A stretch of DNA of 64,000 nucleotides from assembly GCA_000310025.1 (NCBI GenBank), contig FN649742.1:1503618-1567617 (forward strand), in the 5' to 3' direction. This DNA comes from Ectocarpus siliculosus (lineage: Eukaryota; Sar; Phaeophyceae; Ectocarpales; Ectocarpaceae). The notes beneath the pieces are model-generated. The model had not been told where the DNA came from. It worked only from the letters and a program-made list of their open reading frames with translations, and ran no database searches. How positions within the stretch are numbered: the first letter of the stretch is position 1; every line of letters starts with the position of its first letter. Position numbers and translations under genes: made by a program. Shown here piece by piece: positions 12,182-24,300 of the stretch.

Positions 12182-13903
12182 TTATCTTCGAAGCCTTTCG
12201 CGCACACCGGACCCTTCTTCTGTTCCCTCCTCACTCGCCGGGGACCACGGTAGGTCGCCCGTGAAGAGCTCAGTCTCGCACCACCCCAACAGTTCGGACA
12301 TTTCCGGACACACCATGCTATATGGTGGCGTTCTGTGGAAAGGGTCCCGGGCATGTCGTTTTTGCACTAAAGTGCCGCCAACGGCGCAGCCATACGGGTC
12401 CGATCGGTATGGCTCTAGTGCCGACGTTCGTTCGCCCTCGGCAGCGGCAGCGTGGTCAAACCGCCCCTCGGGGTGTAATCCCACGTATCGGAACGCCTCC
12501 GGCGGGAACCGCAGGGAAGGCATGTGCAGATGTTCAAAGCGGTCCTCCTTGAAGTCGAACCCCACCACAGTGATCTTCGTGGGGTAGTCGCCAGTGATTT
12601 CTTTGAACCTTTGGATGTTGCCGGCAGGGGAACGGAGGGCAATAGATAAGAAGGTCGCAAAGTGATCAAATTGCGACGATGGGATGAAAAAGCTGCCTCC
12701 TCTTGGTTGCTGTATACATTAGCCGAAATACCGACGTCCACATGGGGCGTTTGGAGGTGTTGATTTTCGTTGCTGTTGTGTCTTCTTCCTGGTAACCCCC
12801 GATTGCGTCAAGGATACTTGTAAATCATTCAAACATCTGAGCGACATTTTTCGCCCACTTCGCGCACGCACTCGGGTTCAGAACAGATCGCACCAAAGAA
12901 ACAGCAACAAGCGGTCCCATGTGTGGCGGCATCCGCAGGCTCTATTCATCACACCCGACCAGGTTCTCCATATCTTTCGCCTATCGTTCGCGCCAATCCC
13001 CCGCCCGCTCCTTCTGTACGGAGCATACACCAAACAGAACACCTGCATATGGAAAACAACACGTTTTCGAAGGAGTCTCGTGCAAAGTCCTCGGTCGAAG
13101 CTCTCGCCCTCAAGTCCGGCTTGCCCCACCAGTCGTAGTGGTCCGCGACGAAGAAATATGACTCTCCCTCGCTCTTCGGTCCCGCGGGTCCTCTTGTCTT
13201 GCCACCTTGTAGCAGCACCAACACCGGAGCGGGAAGCAGGACCCAGAACGCATCGAACACGAGGTAGGTGAACGACGGGAACACGTCAGGGCGCAAAACG
13301 CACGCGTAGTTAAACACACGTCGTTGTGCTAAGATGGAAGCAGAAATCAGCCGGAGGAAAACCACAACGGAGTGCGCACCGCCAGACCTCAACTCAGTAC
13401 TTTTGTCGTCGGCGTCGTCCGTGAGTAGCCACGCGGGCTTCGCTCGTCATTCATTCGCGTACCACGACGAGTGCGCCACAGAAAAAGAGAACCGTTCACG
13501 ACGCCACATTTCCGGGGGGGGGGGCGTCGCCGGTGAAGGACTCACCCGAGAAAAGGAGCAGCGCGTTCTCGTCAGCATCCAGCGCGTCCAAGCCACCCTG
13601 TATGTGCCCCACTAGCGCACGGGGGACGTCCTTCCCCTTCTGATAGTCTAGCAAGAACCAATCGCCGTCTCTGCTGTCCGCGCCCTCCAGCGATTCTGTT
13701 ACCGTTACCCCGTGGCACGGCACCATTATGAGATGCGTCAGCTCTTTCGATGCTTGGCTGTCCACGAAGACCACTCGCGGCCCAACGTGGAAGCTGCAAT
13801 TTTGTGGTGAGGAGGGGCATTTTACAGCGGCGGTTGGGAACGGGCAGGCACGCGAGGTAGTGGGCTGGGGCGTTGACTTGACAGCTTGTGATGTAGGAGC
13901 CAC
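12182..13903 (-). CDS. DUF218 (YdcF/SanA/ElyC-like) domain protein
   Basis: Three minus-strand exons, 13903-13546, 13205-13043 and 12608-12182, join in phase (1 then 2) to 948 bases, 315 residues. The protein shows the DUF218 hallmarks in order: a VPCHG motif near the first strand, a D-x-W...YQ region, LLLFSGGKTR followed by AGPKSEGESY, then RDSFENVLFSICRF, and ITVVGFDFKEDRFEHLHMPS with a nearby RFPPEAFRYVGLHP. In eukaryotes the family is uncharacterised; bacterial relatives act in envelope biology, so function here is unknown. The introns fall exactly inside the conserved SGG and ICRF motifs, which restores both motifs on splicing and supports the model. The start is uncertain: an acceptor-like CAG before 13792 would allow an upstream first exon instead of the ATG at 13903. 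The C-terminus after the CPEMSELL segment is acidic and variable. Confidence 0.85.
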
Positions 13904-14795
13904 TACTGGTGTTCGACGTGACTACAGCAGTAGTGGTTGCGCTGTACTCGTGCGACAACCATGGTGAATTGGAGAGAGTGGTGAACCACGTGGTCCATCT
14001 AAAGAGAGCACCACCTGTAGCTTGTGGACTATCGTAGACCCCAGCAATCACAAAGATTCACGCGCTTGAGTTTTCTTGAAGGCTCGATTACCAGTGGCCT
14101 TGCGGCGGTGTCATTTTCGCTCCATGACACTTTCACGCTGAGAGGAACAAACGATAGTGCTACAGTACTATAGTTGCCATATCGGCGTCGTAAACGCCTT
14201 CACCCGCTTGTGTGGGTGGGTAAGTAAAGAGGGCTGTATTCGCCCCACCTCCCCCGTCTCGCGGAAACCGGCTTTCGGTGAAAAATTATGTAAATCTGGA
14301 ACTAGGTAGAGGGTGCCTGCATGTCTCGGTGTGCTGGTGCCAGCAGAGATGACGGTTTCGTGTGGAACTGTGGTTGAAAATTATGGGCGGGAGTCCTAAT
14401 GATATGTTTGGATTCCAAGATCAATAGCTCCCAGGGATGGCGCTGAGAAGAGGGTACTTGACATCAACAGGGTATGCGCTAGAATTCTAGTCTACTGCTG
14501 TTCGCGACGTGATGCCATTATAAAGCAGGACGGGGGAAAAGTTGGACGCCATACTCGGAGAGACAGCCAAGCGCTCGCGGCGTCGGAACAACAGAATAGG
14601 AGAAGTTTCAATCTCTAGAGCAACACAGGTTGGTCGTACAGGTGTCATTGGCAGCCTCCAGGATAGCCCTACTTGTAAATTGAGGGCCCAGTGAGACATG
14701 GAAGGTCTGAGACTACTGCGGCATGTTCACACGCTCCACTTACCCCACGCTTACTCCCAAGTACCGGCGTTGTGAGAAATTCGTCCACCTGTGTG
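13904..14795. other. No recognised gene; upstream flank of the DUF218 gene
   Basis: Probably contains the promoter or an upstream exon of the minus-strand DUF218 gene. An open minus-strand frame at 13572-14051 overlaps the first exon in another phase and is taken as a shadow. No motif stood out except a copy of the dispersed ACAGCAGTA word at 13923. Confidence 0.3.
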
Positions 14796-15112
14796 TTTTT
14801 ATTTCATTTTATTTTTCTTCACTTCTAATCAGCGCTCACAGCACTAGTGCCGTTTACTCCAACCCGTGGTCACACAGAAGAGCCCCTCTCTACCCTCCCC
14901 TCCTGCGGTGCTTTGCCTTCGATTTTTAATGCGAGAAGAGTTCAGCACTCTCTTCCCTCTGTGTACACACGAACTAGCGCTATCCACTAGGCCAGGAGCG
15001 GAAGCGAGAGAAAAACTCACTTTGCAAGAAAAGCTCGCTTACGCCGGGATTCGAACCCCTGACCTGGCCTCTAAAAGGTTTCGAGGATACCAACTAGACC
15101 ACCGGGGCGACC
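14796..15112 (-). mobile_element. tRNA-derived SINE, copy 2
   Basis: Full-length copy: the minus strand starts at 15112 with GGTCGCCCCGGTGGTCTAGT and has box A and box B as in copy 1. It ends in an A-rich tail (T-rich on plus, 14796-14817). It differs from copy 1 by scattered substitutions only. The head retains a recognisable tRNA-like T arm (GGGGTTCGAATCCC). Confidence 0.9.
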
Positions 15113-15424
15113 GTGTATGGTAGCTGTGGAGTGGCAGCGTAGAAGCTTCGTACTTCGCTCACTACATACAGATAGCGCCTGTGCCTCTAATTCTGGCGGG
15201 GGTTAGGGTTCTTAGCTTTCCTCTCGTGGGCTACACATGACCGCTGTAAAGATACGTGTAGGGTTCTTCACCGGGCTCACAAATGGTGTTCGAGTTCCTA
15301 GATTTCGAATTTTTCAAGGCAATATCAATTTCTTAAGGGGTCGAAAGAACAAGTGGTTTTCACGCTGGCTCTTTGTTCATACTTAAATCCAATACAAAGA
15401 AAGAAACAACCTTACCGCTGGGGT
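15113..15424. other. No recognised gene
   Basis: A short stretch between SINE copy 2 and the interrupted inverted-repeat element. Nothing was recognised on either strand. Confidence 0.3.
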
Positions 15425-16300
15425 TAGCTGTTGCGTTCTACTGTCATCAGTAGAGGACACCATTGTCACGGCAGCAGAACGGGCACTCAAATACAAAGAT
15501 CCGGTCGTCCTTGCGGTAGACCGGGGAGGGCTAGGGTATGTCTCAAAGATACCTGAATCAAATGCGGAGCCTCCTCATGGCTCCGCACAACTCGTGTTTA
15601 GACCCTCAACACGTCCAAACTCAAGAAGAGGAACCTATGCTAATTGCTAAGAACGCACCACTTGTGATCACCAACGACTTTGAGTCGATGTACCTCGATA
15701 GATCTTACCATAATTGCTGTTGAATCAGTTAGGTATAGGTCAGGTCGTTGGTAGCTTGCATAGCTAGCGTTCCGAGTCGTTCATTAATTATAGGTAGATT
15801 TGGGTCACCCTATAGCTAGGTCACCCCCGAACTAACTTGAACCTTAGCCAGTAGACGTAAGGCTATACGATAGGTAAACTACCTTAGATACGTAGCTGTA
15901 ACACTGCTGCGACACCGTGAGGAGGACTCGTGCGTGCTGGCACGTTCAGGTTTGCTGTACTGGAGCTGAAATATCGAAGGTCGCAGCAGCCTCTGAAAAC
16001 AGCCCTAAATCTTCGTCGGAACCAAGCGGAATGCAACATTTGTCAGCAGTAGCTAGTGGCATCAGTTACTCTGTAAGCCCGCAGTTCAGGAGATTGGGGC
16101 CAGTGGCGGCGAGTACAAGCAGTAGAAGACGCTGGGTGTCGGTCTAATTTGTGGAGATTTGCGGAGATAGGCCACTGTTTACTACGGCCCTCGATATTTC
16201 AGCTCCAGCAGCAAACCTGAATGTACCAGCACACACAACGCCTCTTCATGGTTTCCTCTACTGATGACAGAAGAACGCAACAGCAAACTCGCAACACCGA
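15425..16300. mobile_element. Interrupted inverted-repeat (foldback) element
   Basis: The right arm, 16186-16300, is matched in reverse complement by two separated blocks on the left: 15425-15470 (core GTTGCGTTCTACTGTCATCA) and 15925-15975 (core TTCAGGTTTGCTGTACTGGA, then GAGCTGAAATATCGA). On the right arm the two blocks are adjacent, so about 450 bases at 15471-15924 look like a later insertion into the left arm. The central loop is about 210 bases. No protein is encoded convincingly. Ends and target duplication were not defined. Confidence 0.6.
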
Positions 16301-18376
16301 CCTTATTTGAGCGCCTGACTTGAATTTAGAATTATGTGAATTTTTATCTTGATTTCAAACGAGGCGTGTGGAGGTAGACGCGCGAAAGATATGTTTTGAC
16401 CAGCCTCTACTGCCGCCCTGTGCGAGAATCGCCAGTTTCCGTTTTCGCGATGCCTTCGGACGGGTCCTGTGTGTCTGCTGTGCATTTCTGGTGCTCTTGC
16501 GTTTGTTTTCAAAATTAGTCAACATCAAAATTCTTTGTCTGCCATCCCTTAACTACCAATAGGAGGTCTATTTAGGGTATGTTCGTGACTCTTTAGGTCT
16601 AACCGGATGTTGAAGGCTAGGCTCGCACCTTGGATGAGACGCACACCATGGCCGATCCAACTCAACCCAACCCTAACCCTTTCACCCTAACCTACGGTTG
16701 CGCCTCGTTCTCGGAATGCGGAATGGCGAGGGCGCTGGAGACGGCTAAGGCCAACGCCCGACAAACCAGAGGGCGTGAAACCGCGTAGATGCGGTCCTGT
16801 AGATAAGAAGGGTCCTAACCGTGAAAACTACTGGCCCAGAGGTTGGGCGCTATTTGTACACAACAGCAGTGCTACAGAGTCGACTGAATTTTCAGCATAA
16901 TCTTGGATGCACGCGAAACAACCCAAACGTTGCTATGCATACGTGACACATCAAAAGACAGACGTCACAGCCCGGTTTGCAGCACATACACAACAACAGC
17001 GCATTTCTTGCGTACCTCTCGGTAGCAGCAGCAGTTCTGCAGCGATCTCGAGTAAGAGCAAGGCTAACCAAGAGCCCCAGAATCGCCGCCGCTTGCAAGA
17101 GAACCACGATAGCAGCCAAGGTCAAACGAGGCATCGTGGGACGACACAACGCTGCCGTCGTCTTTGAGTTGGCAAGATCGGTGCCGCCCGCCTCCAGGTC
17201 AACCAGGCTTGGCTTTGAAGCATACATGGGCTCTACCCTGCGAGAGTAGGTCATGTTCGTCTTTCCCTCGTTCCTCAGCAGCCGTCGCAGGCCTTCTGGT
17301 GCAGCAACCCGCTGATGCTGCCGCTGCATTCAAGGGCCTGAGCGTGAATTGCATTTACTAACCACGAAGCATCGTCTCTGATACTGCCCCTTCTGCAGCC
17401 TCTACCAGATATGGCTTCCCCCCGAGCACACAACACCAGCACAACGCACGGAAGAGTTCTGTACTCGTGTGCACGGAGTAGGGAGTGGCGACGACAGACG
17501 ACAGGGGATTTTAGTCGCGCCGCTTTTTCCACGGGACTGTCACGACGTCCCGCGAGCCGCGAGGTGATGAGGTGATCAGGGATCAGGGTTATGTTCAGAT
17601 TTTGGGTCTATACTGCTGCTATCTATGGTACTGCTGTAGCTCGTTCAAGTTTGGCAGCGCAGTCGGTCGCCTACGGTCGCCTCGGCAGCTTGTTCGGTAG
17701 GGCAACCTCACTGCGATGCTGCAATGACGGCTTGGCTAGGAGGTGGAATTCCCACGAAGCTGTTTTTTTTTCCCCCGCGCATCAGAACCAACCCATCAAA
17801 CCGACGGCAGTCGCGCTGCTTCGTGGGCACCTTCAACCCATGAGTACCAGGCCTATTACTCAAAAGCTAACGCTTGCAATCCAGTTGTCCTGTGAGGCCC
17901 CGGATCGCAGCTTCTCTAGGAGAAAAGTGAAAAGGCAAGACCACGTTACATAAAGGATGTGTGGGATGCGCCAGAATCTGCAAGCAAAAGCGATGGTTGA
18001 GAAGAAGAGACGCGGACCGCACGGAAATATTTTTTGCAGAACCTCGACACTTTGCTAGCGAGAGGGGAGCAGGATCGAGATGGAGGAAGGAAGAGGGCCA
18101 TGAATTCAAATGTTCAGCTCCACAGCCAACAGCACGACGGCACTACTAGTGCGTACTGGCAAGCTGTTGTTGACGATCACGGTTTGGAACCTTCTTGGAA
18201 TATTCTTCACGGCCTGTGCAATGGCCCGACCGATCACGATCATTGGCAGCCGGTGCCCGTTGGAGAAGATGTAGAGGTCGTATGCATACGATCGTACCCA
18301 CCACGGCGATACACCCTGCCGACACCATAACTCCCGACTCATGGTTAGAGGGCCGCACACGACTCCAGCACGAGCG
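16301..18376. other. No firm gene; one possible minus-strand membrane exon
   Basis: The minus-strand frame 17329-16892 contains a good single membrane helix (MPRLTLAAIVVLLQAAAILG and onwards, about 17125-17050) after a hydrophilic N-terminus, and a possible donor GTACGC follows. It may be the first exon of an unknown gene, but no partner exon was found. Around 16668-16695 is a short telomere-like CCCTAA run. The remainder, including the upstream flank of the Pmp-repeat gene, shows nothing recognisable. Confidence 0.3.
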
Positions 18377-21300
18377 ATGAGCACGGTTCTCAAAACATGC
18401 GTGTCGCTCTTGAGCATCGTTGGGTTGGCCAAGTCTCAGTCATCATGTTCAGAGGGGATCACAACCCTAAATGTGTCAACAACGGCTGAAGCCTTGGAAC
18501 TAAGCGACTCGCTCAACAACTGTGCTGGATCAGGCGAGTTCGAGGTCAATTGGAGCGGGAACGTGCTGCTTTCACAGACTATCACAGTTCAAAATAGGAC
18601 CGCGCTCACGGTGAGAGGAGTTGGTGCCGAAGCAGCTGTAATCGATGGGGGTGATGCTATTAGCCTCTTCCACGTCTTCAACGGGTCAGTGCTCATGCTC
18701 GACGGGGTGTCGCTCATTGGAGGCAGCGGTGTCGAAAGCGGCGGGGTGGGACTTTGCTGCTCATCCACTCTGCTTGCTGCCAACAGCTCTTTCGTCGGCA
18801 ACTCAAGTCCTGAGGGAGGTGCGAAGAACTGCTTCGTTCGGAGTGCTACAGCAGTAATTCGATTTTGTGTCATTTGCGCCTCAAAAGTTGGTCTCTTTGC
18901 TTCCTTAGAAAATGTCGAGATAATGCTATGCATTCTAGAGGAGTCAAGAGGGAATGTGTTGAAAGACTTTGCAGTGAGTGGAGAAGGGAAACGTGCTCGA
19001 TACTCCGCGAAGAGGTTTATCTTACAAACTGGAAAATCATATGGTGGATGGACTTTGGAGAATAGTTGGGTGGGGGAAAGGGATGCTCCGGGATTGTGTC
19101 TCGCCCCCCGCTTCAAAACGTCTACGCCGCAGTAGTGAATACCACCGTCTACAAGTAGATGCCAGATTCTACCTTGCAACTGTACTGCTGTTTGAACACG
19201 CGAATAGCCTAAGCACATATATGTGTGGATGAAAACAGTTTTCGGGAGGAGATATTGTCAGATCCGTCCGTAGCTTTTCCAGACATGCGATGTGGACCTG
19301 GGCAAATGCAACCCTACACATCGTATTGAATACCGTGTAGTGTGAGTTTAATGGTCATTCCTGCCTGACGTATGATGACACTGCCGTGTACAGAGTATTG
19401 GTTTAGGCCCATGATGGAGTTGATAGTGTCAAGTAGACTTCCTGACGTGAACTGAACGCCAGCAAACCGAGTTGTGAAACACCAAAACAGCAATTCGGCG
19501 TGCTGCGCTCCAACTCTTGCCGACGCAAGAGGCAACGCACTACGGCCCCTCCCGGTGATCGCAGTACGGCATATATGCTTAACCATGTTCACAGAGGGGG
19601 ACAGCGGGAACGAGCTACGGAGGTGGGGACTACAACATGATAGAGGTAGCCGACAGCTCTTGAAACCCGGAAAGGCCAATCTAGTTTCCGAAGACGCATC
19701 AAACACCGCCTCGAGCGGGAAAACTCTACTTCTTTCTCGTTGCCGATATCCTTAACCCCCTTAAGGTAGTGAGATTGTGTTGCGCATGGCCGCGAAAGCC
19801 AAACTCGTAAGTGCCGAGTTTGTGAAGCAATTGCAGCATTCCTTCTTGTTGTGGACGCACTCCGCCACAAATAGAACACCAACGATTGCATTTTTTTCGG
19901 GCGCAGGTGCCATCACCTCTCGCGGCAGCACCATCTACATCGGAGGGAACACGACCTTCGCTAACAACACGTCAGGATCGGACGGAGGTGAGAAATCTGC
20001 TCGAGACCCTTGCGTGTAGTCCAGCATCGCATGACGCCAGAGACGGCGTGGTGTGAGCGTCTTCGCGCAAGTTGGCGGTGTCAACTTATTCCACGATAGA
20101 CCCTTTGGCATCACTCCGGCCAGCAGCACCAAACCAGAGGACAACGTGCAGCGGAATCAAAAACAGAGGCAATGAAATCGACTGGCGGGCACTCGTTTGC
20201 GGGATGTGAAATCATGCTAGTGTTTTGGTATGTTGTGTACCAGATCCAAATATACTCAGCCTGACCGGTAAACATTGGTTGGATTTTACCGTATCAAACG
20301 AACGCATCGACAGCATGTGACCAACATCCATGAGACCTGGTGCATCCAGGCGTGCGAGGTTGTTGACGGTGCTGACAGTTTTTTGGCGTTCGCAGAACCC
20401 GACACGTCTGCCTGTCTTCACCGCAAAGGAACAAAATTTCATGGCGAGAAGCTAGCCAATAATGTAATCCAGATAAGTGCCTCCGCTCGGGAAGAAATAC
20501 AGGTTGGTATTTAACTTGGTGGCCAACAGAACTGGCCCTCAGTCAAGGTATATTTCGTTAAGAAACAGAGGCTCAAATTTTCACGAAAAACATGAATATA
20601 GGGTTAAGAAACACGGTTTCAGTGGTGGATCCTAGACTACACTATGTATGACAACCTGTGCTCGACACAGTCGCGATGAAATATTAGTCTAAGCCCCGAC
20701 CCGGTTTTGACGTTTCTTATCTCCGGGCCCGTACTGTATCAGTCCAGAGCCCCCCGCCGACAGTAGGAAACGGGAGGTACTGTAGATCCCTTTGCTTCAT
20801 TCGGAAGCCGAGTCACGACCTGAATGCAGGGACTGGAGACGGAACGCTACTACTACAAATGCAACATAAATCCAGAGAGAGAAGAAGCTATCTTTGCACC
20901 TCGACCAAGCCGGGGAGGAGAGTTCATCGCAGATTTTGCCGACCAGGTCAATCACACTCTGCCCTGGAGGTGTGAGGAGGGACTTAGATCATCCATCCAA
21001 CTAAGAAATGAAGCACAGCAGTTAGTCGCCCTCACCATGCAATTCAAATCGTGGCATCCCAGTGCAACTGGTTGGTAACCTCGTAAGCTTCTAACGTTTC
21101 CACATGTGAGTTCGAATCTCGGCGCAGTCGCACGAAGCGGATTTTTTTCTGACGTGATGATGCAAACACTTTGGTGGATAGCGATCAGTTGGTGTATGGA
21201 GAGCAAGAATTCGATTTGACGGTCGACGTGTGAGGAACGGCTGAATCGTTCTCGCGAAGAAAATGCGGGTTAAGCATCGCCCTCAAGGAAAGCGAACTTC

Positions 21301-24300
21301 GTGGCCTTTCTACCGGCTGATTCGTCCAGAACCGCGCCGAAAGGCGGTACACTCCACGTCCATCCAGACTGCATGGGATGACAACAACATTTACTTTTGG
21401 AGTACGCCCCATCATGAAAAGTGTCGCCACTGGTATGTATCGATAGCGAAACACACGTGGACAACACAAATGAGCCCTTCAGGTGGGGGCTTCAACACCG
21501 CAACGCTAGCCAACAGCTCCTGGAACTCCAAACAGTCGTCGTTCTTTGAACTCTGGAAGACACGTACGAAAGGCCATCTCGAGCTGAAAACCGTCTGGCT
21601 CACGTCGTAACGGACGCGTAAAGCAGCGACGATGTAGCCACGAAAGCATCCTCACCGTGGACACAACCGTGCAACTGAAACATCCCGTTAAATGGACCTA
21701 CATTCCCCGATATCTCGAATATTGTGGGACGCAGGTGCTATCAACTCGTACTACAGCCACTTCATCAGCATCGAGGGTGAAACGACCTTCGCTCACAACA
21801 CTGCAGAACGTGATGGAGGTGAGGAATCATGTATGCCTAGGCACAATCCAGTAGTGGCCATGAAGAGTATCCTCAAAGCCGTTGCTGGACCATCCTCAAA
21901 ACAAACCCGGCGTTCCTTCTGTCTTCTGGGCTGTTCACCGCTTTGGTGGAAACTCAATAATGGAAGCACTTCCAGGAGGTTGGATGGAAGCACTGGTCGG
22001 TGGTGGAAGCTTCCATTACATCCATGGAAGCTTCCATGACGTGCATCGAAGCTGTCACCAAAACAAATTCACAGACAGCGTAGTTTTTGCAAGTAGCGTG
22101 GAAGTCGCGGAAGCCATCGGCTACGCTTTCATGAAAATCTTGGAAAGAGTTTCCATGGAAGTGATGGAAGCGTTCATGGAGGTGGTGAACCAATCCCTTT
22201 GTGTTGTTATCCCAGGAACTCCTCACGTCAGTATGCTGCGATAACTCTTACAGCGGCGTTGGCTTGGACGTCCCACCTGGGGTCACACGGGAGACCACTC
22301 AGACATTTTAAGCACAATCATCCTCTATGCAACAAGCACGAGTCACAAAGAACTTTATCTTTACAATCGGATTCCACTTCTTTCAGTTTTTCTTTCTTCA
22401 GGCCGAGTTACACTTTCCGATTGTTCGACAGCTTCTTGGAATGGTGACGGGGGGAAAACAAAAATGGGGTCACTAAAAACACAACGAAAACCTCACCATC
22501 GACAATATGGATGGACCACGTGTGCAACGGCCGTCCACGTTAGAAGAACCCATGCACACAACCATCCATATTGGAATGCTGTGTTTGCGGTCTTTGTTCG
22601 GGTGCAGGCGCGATCCTCATATGGGGGACTAGCCTTATCATCGAAGGCGATACTGCCCTTGCCATCGAAGGCGATACTACCTTCACCAGCAATTCTGCGC
22701 AAGGGGAAGGAGGTGAGATAGATGTGTTGCGTAGGTGCGATCCGGCAATTGTGCGGATTGGCGTGCATGTCTCGATCAAGTAGGCGGTGGAAAAAGGTAT
22801 TCTAGGTCAAGGGTTTATAACCACGGCACCACGTGGAAGAACAGCGATGAACGCCTTGCATTCTTAAGCACGTTAAAACTGCGCACATTGGTCCAGGTCC
22901 ACGTAGGCCTGTGTCGATGGCCTCACCAAGTAGCATGGTATATTTTCTTGAAAGCGTTGTTGTCCTTTCCGACAGTACCATGCGGTATATTTTTGCTCGG
23001 TCTTTTGTCCTTGCATTCGGCGCAGATACGGTGGTTGGTGGTGGAATCATCGTGTGGAAATTCCGTCCTATGCTTTGAGACCACGCTGTTCTCAGCCACA
23101 TCTCTGAGGCATCGGTTGTCGCTGGTGACTTGTGTGCGGTGGCACTTCCCACCACATCTGTACAAGTAACTGCGACACATGACGTACGTTGACCACACAC
23201 TTTCGATCTGGTGCTTGTTTGCAAGCATCGCAGTAAATGTACATGCCCATCACATCGTTGTGAACTCTGTTGCGCGTGACGCAGAAGTCGTGTGTTGCAA
23301 ACCGAGTATTCAGTCAGTATGGGGCGCTGGTGGGTAGATGGGGGAGGGTGGGGTGTTCGAGGTGTTGTCTCTCGCGGCCCTTGTCTCCGAGATGCGGAGT
23401 ACCTTCTTGCGTGCAGGACCCTAGCCCAGGCTTCGATGTTTGCCAAGGCACGTGAAACAAGCCATCCTACGTCGCCGGGGGTCCCGGAGGCAACCGTAGT
23501 GCATGGCGCAGAGCCGGAAAACGTACGCACCACCACCGCAGACTCTCCCATTCCAGATGAGGCACGTTGACCCGCGAAATTAAACATGCAGCAAATGTGC
23601 ATCAGCGCAACGCAACCTATCCTTTTTAGGCATCTACCACGTTACACTGAACTTCGCGACAAATCGAATGCCGTGTTCTTTCATTTTCGGGCGCAGGTGC
23701 TATCCACTCCAGATACGGCCATGCCATCATCATCGAGGGCGAGACAACCTTCGAGGACAATACCGCAACAGAGGGTGGAGGTGAGACAGAAAGCACGCGA
23801 AGGCGCAATGTCAGCAGTGCCCCTTACGGGTGAATCTCATGGCGATTGTGCTACTGCTGGACTGTCGTTGTGCGAGGTAACTCCTTGAACCTATCTGCGT
23901 GTCGCGCAGAGACTGTCCCAGTCAAGCTCACGTGGGCCCTAGGACTGCGTGGCTCATGCAGTGGAGCCTCCAACTTCTGAGCAACAGTTTCATGATAAGT
24001 CAGTGCGCAGATTGAATCTAACTCCCAGGTTCGATGGCGTTGTTGTGATTTTTTTCGCGTGTTTTTTTCCCTCGAGAAAAGGCACACCATGAAACTGGGC
24101 GCAAAGTCCTTGTTCGTAGCATGTATTTGTCCCACGCGACTTGGAGACCAAAATCCAACAACTTTAGAGTGCTCATGGCGGAGACCGAATGCACTTGCGC
24201 CTCGAGCCTATCAGAAGCCTACCTCGCACATCTTGCGGCATGAACAAACTCCCCCACACAAAGAATCTGGCCGAGGGTGCTATCGTACCTGGGATACCCT

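Noticed and set aside
16668-16695. Interstitial telomere
   Set aside because: Only about three imperfect CCCTAA units; too short to claim.
18819-19135. Continuation of the first Pmp-gene exon to the stop at 19135
   Set aside because: The Pmp pattern ends exactly at GGAG|GT at 18818 and resumes in phase at 19907, whereas the read-through protein has no repeat character.
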